Below, one piece after another: positions 40,788 through 50,892 of a stretch of 64,000 nt of DNA. Each line of letters starts with the position of its first letter. Position 1 is the first letter of the stretch. The DNA is from Lingula anatina (taxonomy: Eukaryota > Brachiopoda > Lingulata > Lingulida > Lingulidae), in NCBI RefSeq assembly GCF_001039355.2, contig NW_019773559.1, positions 464,438-528,437 on the forward strand. The letters are read 5' to 3'. The notes under the pieces are model-generated. The model did no database searches. It was not told the DNA's origin and saw only the letters and a list, made by a program, of their open reading frames with translations. Position numbers and translations under genes: made by a program.

Positions 40788-42635
40788 TTAACTGGCGCAT
40801 CCCCATTCGGCCATGTATTTGAACTCTTCAATATCTGTTGCGAATTCATCTTTGCAACCCTGAACATTCTCAAAGCATTCCACCTGGTTAGTCCACCTGT
40901 ACATATATATGCGCATGTAAATGTACATCTGTATCATTAATTCATATTATTTCATAATGTGCCATGCAGGAAAAAGCCCCCTTCCCAAAAAAGAAAATAA
41001 GTCCGCACAACCGAATTTTGTCTGGAAACAACTTCAAAAAAAGGAGCGCTGTGTTCTTTGAACCATTAGGACCAGCATTCGTGAAAAGATTAAAGCCTTC
41101 GTTTAAAAGTCTCATCACATTATCCTCTAACTTCCCAATTTTTCATCCTTCTTTAATTGCTTATCCACAACTGTACACGTACACGCTTAAAGGGATAATA
41201 ACTCTTTGTATGAGATCTATATTCCACAATAAAAACAGTGTGAATAACTCATAGAAATATAATATATTCTGTTTTACCACAAAAACGGCAGTTATAGCTA
41301 TTATTCTGATTTTTGAGCTTGTCTTTAGACCACGTGTCCCTCATTGATGGCTATACTCTGGCTATAATCTTAAGAGATTTTAACAAAAAACCAAACTTTT
41401 TAGAAAAAAAACAGGGACTAACTTTGAATGTAAAAATGGATTCATTAACCATTGGTAAGTATGGGAAAATTGTTGTTTAATCCAGGAAAATTCATTTTTT
41501 GGGCCGAGAGTTATTATCCCTTTAATAAAGCTAGGAGCTTATATACAGCAATATTTGTATATTGGGGTCCTGGGTTGAAATAACTTACATTTGACATGTC
41601 GACAATCTGTTTCTTTTTAATAATTTCATGTCTCTCTTCAACACTTTTAAACATTTCTTGCGACCTTTTTTACAGTCCCCTGAAACTTTAAAATTAAGAA
41701 ATATTGAAATAGCAAGTAATATCAAATTAATATAATATGCGTAGGGAATTCTTTCTTGTTTAAATGTCGTTAATAGTGATAAAAAAAAAGAAAACTAGAG
41801 ACAGGCTGCCGTTTTACAATAATTGTCATTGAAAGCTTTTAAAGGTGTTTTAAGGATGACTTTTGTATAAATACCACACAATTTACACCAATATGTAATA
41901 TAAGTGAAATTACAAAGGCAGAGAGAAAGTTAATTAGATAAACAAGTGTACTAGTCAGTAAAACACAAACTGAAATTATATGTGAATTAAGTTAGCACAT
42001 GTGTACGGTGTGCACGTGAAGTATGCAGGGGCCCTGTAAGTAGACGCCCCCGAAATGGACAGTTTATCTGATGGCTTGAACACGCTGTGTTGGCATAATT
42101 TGAATTGATTGGTTATCTTTAAAAATCATTGAATTACTAGCTTACGTAGAGAGGCTCATAATGGCGAAAACGGCAATTAATCCAGCTAGGGACAAAGGAA
42201 AATAAGAAGTAAATAACAATCTGAAAAACGGTTTTCGATACAGTGTTGTGCAATTTTTAAGAAGTTAACTTTGTGCATGCATATATGGGTGCTGATAAAA
42301 ATCCGTTCCATGGAGAAATTCGCATAAGTATCACTAACGAATACGTATCGTAGCCATAAAATTTCATATTAGACCATGGTGTTCTAGATTCTGAATTTAG
42401 ATGACTAAGGAGGGGATCAAGTCTATTTTAAAAATTGTATTCATTGTGAATTTGACATTTGAAATAAAGCATTGGGGGAAACTTATCGGAAAAGCAATTA
42501 AATCCCCTTTTATAGAATAATTTCGCGCCATTTATTGGCCTCCTATATACCTTTGCTTACGTTACCTGCTTCAGCCTCCAGCACTAGCGCCCATATGCAC
42601 ACCGCTATCACAAAGATTAGATTTGGTAACTTCAT
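40788..42635 (-). CDS. Small secreted six-cysteine protein, family not recognised
   Basis: Three coding exons on the minus strand (42635-42566, 41679-41589, 40896-40788; 270 bases) give 89 residues, with matching phases 1 and 2. A 5'-UTR exon near 43264-43290 splices to 42658. Residues 1-23 form a clear signal peptide (MKLPNLIFVIAVC, then a hydrophobic core ending LEAEA). The mature part has exactly six cysteines spaced C-x6-C-x18-C-x8-C-x6-C-x18-C, a repeated three-cysteine module. Module one is very basic (KKGRKK, LKVLKRDMKLLKR); module two is acidic (KDEFATDIEEF). The even cysteine count, signal peptide, consistent splicing and a TATA box make a real secreted product likely. An antimicrobial, venom-like, matrix or signalling role cannot be chosen from sequence. 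A perfect donor (GAGGTAAGT) about 16 bases after the stop suggests a 3'-UTR intron. Confidence 0.72.
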
Positions 42636-42723
42636 TTTGAATTCCTGATCCCAAATATCTGCAAAATTGCTTAGCAGTCAGAATTTGGCAATTGATACTT
42701 TGATATTTGTCACATCTGCGTGA

Positions 42724-43150
42724 TATACACTCGGCCAAAAAAGTTCGGAAACATCGTTATTTTGAATAATTATAAAATATTCAGCATGTAGGATACAGTT
42801 AAAATGAAGTCTTGGGGTTGCTCAGCATCATTTTCGCGCGAAGCCTCCACTGTTTATTGTCAAGACTTTCTCAAACTTTGTCATGGAAATGAAAAGTCAA
42901 TAAAGTTTTTACTGTCATGGAAATGGCAAAGTTTCGTTACTCCATTTGCATTATTTGTGAAAATAAAATTTGACCCTTCATTCATAAATGTCGCTGTAAA
43001 TCCCACAAAATACCTTTTCTGGCAAAATTTCAAAAATAAACGAATGGTGGGTGTATTATCCATCAATATTTGATTAAAATACTTACCTTAGCTCATATAT
43101 ATAATTATTAAAAATAACGATGTTTCTGAACTTTTTTGGTCGAGAGCATA
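42724..43150. mobile_element. Mariner-type MITE in the 5'-UTR intron of the six-cysteine gene
   Basis: Terminal inverted repeats of about 45 bp (CCAAAAAAGTTCGGAAACAT at the left, a near complement at the right) are bounded by TA. The roughly 420-bp interior has open frames on both strands without recognisable transposase motifs. Confidence 0.8.
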
Positions 43151-43290
43151 TTGGTACCATAAAGGGTCCATAAAGGTAATCGCGAATGTCAGTCAGGATT
43201 TAAATGCGTGACTACAAATTTATTAAGTTTTGATTAGGTACTATTATTAGTATTTATACTCACCAAACTGAATCTGTGTCCGGAAAATTG

Positions 43291-44827
43291 TTTATAGAAT
43301 TATCAAACGAACGTTCAGCTTTTATAGTTACTGCAGGCGTCATTAAAATCCAATCGTCATTCCTACTGTGAATTATGAATACGTTAAAACAACAGCTGCA
43401 GCACTAATGAAGGCGTGTTTGCGTGTTTCCGTCCAAAAAAAAAAAATGTTTGTCGTTAAAAATTAAATGTTTCCTTAGCTGTTATTTATTTCAAACTAAA
43501 TGAATTAACGCAAAATGATCATAAAAACGATAGAACCTTGTCGCAAAATATTTGTTTAGGGATGTTTGCCACGATTTCTTTGGTAACAATCAGTCGGTTA
43601 CAATTTCTATCGATCATTAAAACGTCATTTACAACGTCCTGTCATTGTTGTGTAAATTAAGCAGCCTAAATGCAAATAAAATTAATTATTGCAATATCAC
43701 AAATTCACCTGTAAATGTACAAATTATTTCCCTTAATTTCCAAGAGTTAAAACAACTATATGTACAACTACTGGAAATCATAAGTGTATGCCAGGATGGG
43801 AGGGGGGGGGGGTGTGATTCAACTTGTCCCTTCCCAATGCAGGAAGAAAAAGACACACAGAAGCATATTTGTCATATCATTAGTTTTACAATATCCCAAA
43901 TAGCGCCATTTTTATGCTTTCTTGGTCTTAAAGATCAAGTACTATTCGCCTAAACGCAAAATTATGACCATAAACCCTAGTAAAATATCTTTTTTTTCCT
44001 TTTCCAAAGCCCCACACACCTGTCAGTTTCTACAGTTACCATGTTCCGTAGTGTAAAGCGATACTGTACGTAAGAAAACCAAACACCGTAGGAACAACCA
44101 TGTTATTTCCACGGTTACCGCAAAAGTAAAGGCACCCACGTTCGTGGCGGAAGTTAATTCCGGTGCTTTTCAAAGTCATGATGGCCTTAAGACCTTGTCA
44201 TACCTTACAAATCAAAAGTTGTTTAGAACGTTTGCATACGCTTTACCATCAATGTCTATTTTTTTATAACATTTTGGGCGTCTACATACATACGTAGCGT
44301 ATTAACGCTGAACGTAAGAGTAGAGCCGTAACAAACGTAGGCTATTCATAATGTGTTATCAATTCACGTAAAACATTTCGAACACTGATATTTTATGTAT
44401 CGCAGCGTATCACTAACGAGTGCTTGTCGTAGCCATAAAATTGCATAATATTAGACCAAGCCAATATATTCACCAATTTTTTACCCTTACTCTCTGACCA
44501 CAGGGGTCGCTAATAGTCTCTTACAAAATTGTTTAATCGACATTGTCTTTACCTGAAAAATTATCGTGAAATGTCCCTGTTCGTTTATTATTACCAACTG
44601 TTGGCATTTGTATAAATTTAAGAACCTTACAATTACACAGATTAAGCGAGTTATATTGAAAAGTACACGCTATTTGCCAATCACATGTATGTCCAAAGAG
44701 GTCAGGTAGGTATGATGGCTGTGCTTAACGCTCAAGTGTTAAATACACGATCTATTTGCCTCATTTTCTAATATTTAAGTTGATTTCCATCTTCCTTGTA
44801 TAATAGCCGAATCGTGAAGAAACTAAT
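43291..44827. other. Spacer between the six-cysteine gene promoter and the SRCR-EGF gene
   Basis: No coding signal. Near 44400-44460 lies a diverged copy of a 60-base sequence (with TATCACTAACGA and CGTAGCCATAAAATT) that also occurs at about 42325-42376 inside the six-cysteine gene. The SRCR-EGF transcript may end at a minus-strand AATAAA near 44584. Confidence 0.4.
43319..43326 (-). promoter_or_regulatory. TATA box of the six-cysteine gene
   Basis: The minus strand reads TATAAAAG here. A 5'-UTR exon would begin about 30 bases downstream, near 43290, and end at the strong donor TTTG/GTGAGT at 43264. The matching acceptor (TTTTGCAG) at 42659 lies 23 bases before the start codon. The other genes whose promoters I examined show no comparable TATA box, which fits an inducible or tissue-specific gene. 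Confidence 0.6.
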
Positions 44828-47800
44828 TTAACCGATCACTTCATTGGCATGGATTTCACAGTCAGTGCCATGGAAACCAGTGGGGCAAGTGCAGCTGTAC
44901 TCGTTGTTTCCAATGGCCAAACAAGATCCTCCGTTCTGGCACGGCGAACTTCCACAAGTTGCCTCTAAAAAAATAGCAAAAAGAAAACAATGTCTTACGC
45001 CACAAAATTTTCAGACGTGACAGTTACGTTTTTTCTTTCGAGTTATAAAATAGTCATAGTAAATGCGTCCTAGAATTGTTTGTTGGGGGCGCATCATTTT
45101 TAAAGGATGTGCCTGCATATAAGCTTAATTTCGACAGATATTGATATTCTATATAAATCACAGCAAGTTAATATCACAGCCTGTCAGAAGTATAGAGAAA
45201 ACCGTCTCATCAGGAGGCTGCAATCTATAATTTAAGCGTATCTGGAACCTTACAGGATAAGAAATCATCCATGGTTAGCCGAATTCCCGGCGTTTATTGC
45301 ACAAACTTACCGCATTTCACATATGAAGCTTCGTTATCTTTGCAGTTACGAGAAGATGCAATAAAATAACCGCATTCAAAGATTCTACTTTCAGTTCCTT
45401 TGCATCGCACATTGTCAAATATCATATCTCTGCCAGCTCCATCTAAAGAAAAAAAAGTTGCTCAGACATTTTCAGTCCATGCCTTTGATAATGTGCCACG
45501 TAATAGGAGTTTGAAGAAAAGAACCCTAGATACAATGACATGTGTATACATATGTACTGTGTAATTATTAATTCCTTATATACTTGCACTCCTTATAGGG
45601 TGGCTTCAGAACTAGTGGTCATTGGTGACCTTTTTTGATTAAGTAATAGACCCTTCTAAATAAATGCAGATCCTAGTAATTTCCATGTTTATCTACCTTT
45701 ATTAAAGAATGGATTAATTAACCTCTGCCAAGGATTTGTTTCTGGTTCCGTTTACCTGTATGCTTATCTGTTAGCCACATTATGGTAAATGTTGTGGGTG
45801 GATTTTGATGAAATTTTCAGAAGCTGTTGGAAGTGAACCAAGTAAGAATCGATTCGAATTTGGTGCTGATCCACTTCAAAATTAATGTTTAATTATCAGT
45901 TTATTATTTGTCTGTTTGTCAGTTACATTGTAGCAACATTATGCCAAAGGTCAAGGATGGATTTTGCTGAAAAATTTTCGGAAACTTTCGGGAGGGGACG
46001 AATCAAAGATCCATCAGAATTTGGTGATGTTTCACTGATTAATGAATACGTTAATTAATAAAGTCCGTCTGTCTGTAAGCATAATTGTGCAAAACGCAAT
46101 GGAGGGATTTTGATGAAATGTTCAGGACAGGTCAGAAATGGGATAGCTTTTGTTTATGTGGTGATTAATTAATATTAATTAAATAATGAGGTGATTATTT
46201 AATTAATAAATTATTAAAAATAATGCAAAATTAGCTTATTAATTAGAAAATAAATAAAAATGAGAAGTCGATTAATTGAAAAACTAATTAATAATTAATT
46301 ATCAATAATGAGAATGAAGCTGCCTTGGCGGAGGTCTGCGCTCTCTGATTGTTTTTTTAGTTTACATGAGGAGATGGTCTTGCAGGTAGATCCGGTGGAC
46401 AAAGGAGGGAGGCACCCATCATACCAGATCACACTGATGGATGAAGACCTAAAAAAAGAAAGACCCAAACACCGAAACCGACAGAAGCACGTTTCATATT
46501 CTAAAACTGCCCAAAATATTTTCAAATACTGTAGGTCTAATTTTATCAATGGTCCACTTACACACGGAGACAGAATGATGCACCGGGTTGGCGGTGGGGT
46601 ACCCCAGCATTCTACAGACCACTTTAGGACCGCCGTTACCACTAACGCCTTGACCCACGAACCAATCGTCACAGATGTATCCCCATCTCCCATTAAAATA
46701 ACCTTGGACAACGCCTTCAGGTCCCGTAGCAACTCCGGCTGCATGCCCTTGAAGAGTTTCTATTAGGCGAACATCTCCATTTACCTTGAAAGGTATTTAA
46801 ACAAAATCTTCAAGTATTCCTCACATTAAAATATATTTTACAATTTACTTCTGATAGCTGATTTTATTTTAGTGAAAGAGATAAAAAAAACACTCGGTTC
46901 TTTTCAGTGATACGCGTTGATGCGATGTTTAAATGCACATGTATATCAAGAAATAGTCTTCTCATGATCATGAATATTATAAACTTTTTTAATGAAAAAT
47001 AAGTGGAATATGATGTTAATACATCCAACAGTGCTATTGTAATAAAATTTATCTTTGGTAACAATAATAATGTGAAATATAGATTCTTATAAATTAGACT
47101 TTTTGAATTTGTTTTTAAAATATTTTGATATTAAAATATCCATTTTTTCTCCTCACATGGCCTCCAGACACACCCTCTGTTGGTCCCCCGCCAGTCTGAC
47201 ACGGTGGATTCACACAGGTCTTTCCTAATTAATTGCAAAACCAATTACCAATTTTACTATTCGCTTTCTTTTACAGTTGGTCAGATGGAAAGTTCTTCTT
47301 TTCTTTTAGTATCTAGATGCATATCTTAGGCTTTATTGGATGTTTCTTTTTATGATACACATGTACGTTGTACATATACAATATAACAGCAGGTTATCTT
47401 AAGATAAGATTTCAGGCAGCATGTATTTTGCAGACTTTCTTATATCTGAGTGCATGTACTTGTACCTACCGCATTCAACATATGCTGCTTCATTATCTTT
47501 ACAATTGTGGGGTGTTGCAATATAAAATCCGCATTCGAATATATTATTCTCGGTGCCTTTGCATTTCACGTTGTCAAACACCATCTTTGCGCCTGCTCCA
47601 TCTAAAAACCATATATAGTATTTATACGATCATTCAACGTAACGTATGCCACTATAATATTGTAAAGGTTTACTCAGTACGGTGAATTAAAGAGATCATT
47701 TATAAATACTGTTTTCGTCAAATATTAGTTCAGCAAAATACATTTTTGTTTGCACGTAGGCCTTCACATACTGAATATGGCGCTTACGGCAGCATGAGTG

Positions 47801-48360
47801 TCATAGAAAATTAGGCAAAAGGTAAGCCCCCGCCAATACTAGTACACAGATGTATGTAGCTCATGATAGGTCTACATGATATTACTTCCAAAAGTTTCCC
47901 GTACTTACGGACAGTCGTGGTTCTGTGAACTGGTGTCTCCGTTGGGTAACCCAACTGCCTACAAACAACTATAGGTCCACCATTACCGTACACACTATTA
48001 CCCGTGAACATATCATCACAGATAAAACCCCATCTTCCATTGAAGTAGCCCTGCACAACCCCCGATGGCCCTGTGGCAACACCTGCTTCGTAACCTTGCA
48101 CTACATCAATGAGGCGCACATCTCCATTTTTCTTAAAATATTAACATCTATTTAAAATATAGGACAATGTTTTTAAATGTTTTAAATTACTTTCTTAAGA
48201 TCATTTACGTCGTGCAAAGTTTCCTTGAGGAGAAAAAAAGAAACTTGTGCTTTTCTTTTTTGTTTGAAATTAAGCAAAAGAACAAAGTCTGTTTTATTCT
48301 TACTTGTGCTTTTGCCCCAAACAATACGAGAACTACAACTGCGAACTGCAAACTGAACAT
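44828..48360 (-). CDS. Secreted protein with two SRCR domains and one EGF domain
   Basis: Seven minus-strand exons: 48360-48304, 48131-47909, 47601-47470, 47224-47157, 46784-46562, 45442-45311 and 44964-44828. They make 972 bases and 323 residues, all phases consistent. Residues 1-19 are a signal peptide ([19 protein letters not shown]). Each SRCR domain is split over two exons (223 + 132 bases in both copies) and has six cysteines (ICDD, VVCR, VKC or VRC, FECG, NCKD, then EC or KC), the group A arrangement. Between them a 22-residue linker exon carries [12 protein letters not shown]. The last exon is a compact EGF-like domain ([24 protein letters not shown]). No transmembrane segment is present, so the product should be secreted. 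SRCR proteins bind microbial or host ligands and are greatly expanded in marine invertebrates; no ligand can be inferred here. Confidence 0.87.
45722..46336. mobile_element. Element with CCTCTGCCAAGG inverted ends in an SRCR intron
   Basis: It begins with ACCTCTGCCAAGG and ends with CCTTGGCGGAGGT. Inside are about three diverged units with TCTGT, ACATTATG and GGATTTTGATGAAAT-TTTC. Fragments of the same unit occur at 23240-23290 and 58110-58520. It looks like a non-autonomous DNA element with a repeated interior. Confidence 0.7.
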
Positions 48361-48487
48361 GCTCCCCCGGTGAAGCCTTTACTAATGACTGCTTTTGATT
48401 ATGTCGCCTGCGCCTGTCAAACCTAGCTTTTTGTTCAGTAAGTACCTATAACATCTCATCATTCTGTTTCTCGGTCGCTGTTCTTAG

Positions 48488-48750
48488 GGCCAATTCCCAC
48501 TGAAACTGTCGTTCTACGTAGATCGATCCAACTCCGCTGGGACTCTCGCTGTATGTACATAGTCATATTAATTAATTAATTGACACGCCTTCGCTTGTTT
48601 CCAACGTAATCACACAATCGCCAGATTTTATGCATTCTACTCAACGCCATCAGGAGCAGGCGTGTTTATCTTATAATCTGATTGCATTCGGCGAGTGTCC
48701 CCTCGTAGCTGGATCGATCTGCGTAGATTGATAGTTTCACTGGGCAGGGG
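48488..48750. mobile_element. Foldback MITE upstream of the SRCR-EGF gene
   Basis: Inverted arms with CTACGTAGATCGATCCAACT at the left and a near complement at the right. Its right end (TTCACTGGGCAGGGGCTCC) is also the left end of both copies of the 2.14-kb duplication. Confidence 0.75.
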
Positions 48751-50875
48751 CTCCTAGTGCTCAATTCGTGACCTAAATTACGATAAAGATAGGGATAATA
48801 GATAAGCAACAAATCTAAAAAAAAGATGAATTAGACTAGCTAGGTTCAGGCTAATTAAAAATTACAGTTGCATATTATTCTCACGTATCATAATACCTTT
48901 GCCTGCCTTGATGAAGAGTTTTGTAAACATTTTTGTATGCCTAAACTACAGAAAACGTAAACATAGTTATCAGGTCCTAAGTCCTAATATACGTGAGAAC
49001 ATCGTCACTTGTTAAAGCTGATACTAGGGGAGCTGATTAAATTGCCCATCCTTCGAAGAACAAATTAAGACAGCTGAAAATATATACTGTAACGCTTTTA
49101 AAGTATCTTGTTATCGTGAAAGCTGTTTAAACAAATTTTGACTTAAACATTATTTTCTAGAATGGTCAATTTCAGAAAATCAACTGAATTCGAAATTGGT
49201 ACTCGAATAATTCTTAGAATATAATATAGGAGGAAATAAAGATTACTATATATTTTTTCTTCTCTTGGAGTTATATTATTGGTATCTCTTAGTGCTTTTT
49301 TCAAAACTTTTAGGTGAGCATTAGCTCGAGACACTTTTAAAGACAGAAAGTCAAAATGCCCATTTGTCCAGTGAAAAGAAGAAAAAACATTACGAATTCA
49401 TCTAACAAATTACCAGTGGAATAAGGGCCATTGGTCCTTGAAATATTTTCATCTCTCATTTCGTATTAATGCTTTCAAAATAAATATGGCAGACTCGCCC
49501 TCTGTGTTTCCCGAAACGAATTGCATAACTCAGTAACGGGGACGAAGCATAATTGTCCAAAAGTGAAATTAAAGAGATGTAAGAGGGGGTGGGGTATTTG
49601 TGTTATCAGCGTGTTATATACATTATTTATTTTTGGCGTATCATTAGGACTTATTTGTTAAAAAATAATTTTACCTAAAAATATTCAAAATTTCTCCAGA
49701 AAATGATTTGTATGTTTTTCTTTTTACTAAACAAAAATTGAGTTATCATTGCGTAGGCCTATTAGAAGGTTATTTTGGATATTGAACACGTGAATCTGTT
49801 ATAGTTCATTAATAAAAATCAAGTTTGGAACTAAATGTTCGAAAGTTAAAATGAGTGAATGATTGAAATATGGACAACAAGCCTAATATCATATCTGAAG
49901 AGAAGAAATACCTTTTTGAATCGAACCTTACATTTATAGATTTCACCTAATTAAACCACTAGAGCTTACTCATCTTGCTTTTGGTGTTTTGAAGTTTTCC
50001 CGCCTCAAAAAATGACGCTATTTGACAATAAATCATCCTTAAAGGTGCTTTCTTTTTCAAATTTAGAATGTTTCTAAAACCTGAACTTAAGCAACATTAA
50101 TATAACCATTAGGCCTACGTTAACCTTGTATAAACAGGTAAATATTTTCTAAAACGAGATTAAATTATGATATTATCTCATTAGCAGAATAATACTTCTC
50201 CCAAAACCATCAGATATATCATTTTCACATGAATACATAATAGTGTTCTCCTTCAAATTCTCATGAAGGCTTGTTTCTTTCATTTTCTTTTGAATATTGA
50301 CAAAAATTTGTTCTCGTCGGGTAGTTAGTTGCAGCTTGTACGAGTCTACAGCCCCGCCATCTATCGCCCAATTCAAGAAGCAGAATCCAAAAATGAAACA
50401 GGACGACTGATGCTGGAGTTGTATTGTAAACAGTTTAGGTTTATCTAGACCTCTTAAGGTTGGTAGGATCTTATAATAAGCTCAGTGTGTATGTGACATA
50501 TGTAACCAATTCATGGACAGATTTTGCCCAGCTGGTAAACAACAGGTCACTTAAAAGGACATGTTTCAAGTTTCAATCAAAGGCAAAGCGATGAAGAACG
50601 TTAATTTACTAAACACACTGTAATAAACCAAATGTACATTTGTGCTGCAGCTACCGAATTAAATGCCCACAGAGCCGAAGTAGGTGTAAATAAACAATTT
50701 GTTTATGCACTTCATTGATTAACTGCAAACTGCAAACCGGCTGATAGGAGGACGTGTCTGGCTGAAGCCTTGAAGGTCAAATTGCATTGTACTGTACTGT
50801 ACTGTACATTTCAAATTATCAAATGGCCTAGTTAATGTACCTTTTCTTGGCCTCATCTGTACCTCACTGATAGAA
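48736..50875. repeat. 2.14-kb tandem duplication, copy 1
   Basis: Nearly identical to 50893-53035 along its whole length, with scattered substitutions and small indels (for example 15 bases near 49470 absent from copy 2). No gene is recognised in it. A single undetermined base at 50877 sits at the junction. Confidence 0.93.
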
Positions 50876-50892
50876 TNCCCATTCTAGCTGGG

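Noticed and set aside
40964-41254. 96-codon plus-strand frame
   Set aside because: It lies antisense in an intron of the six-cysteine gene, with low-complexity composition and no recognised motif.
40896-41589. Joining the six-cysteine exons in phase 0 at the internal acceptor ACCAG (about 40883)
   Set aside because: A recount of exon 2 (91 bases) requires phase 2. The acceptor at 40897 then fits exactly and yields an even number of cysteines.
42804-43073. 89-codon plus-strand frame
   Set aside because: It lies inside a MITE between inverted repeats and shows no transposase motif or splice support.
46295-46766. Open frames of about 150 codons on both strands
   Set aside because: They overlap the second SRCR exon. 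The true frame is a third one, supported by splice phase and cysteine pattern; these are shadows.
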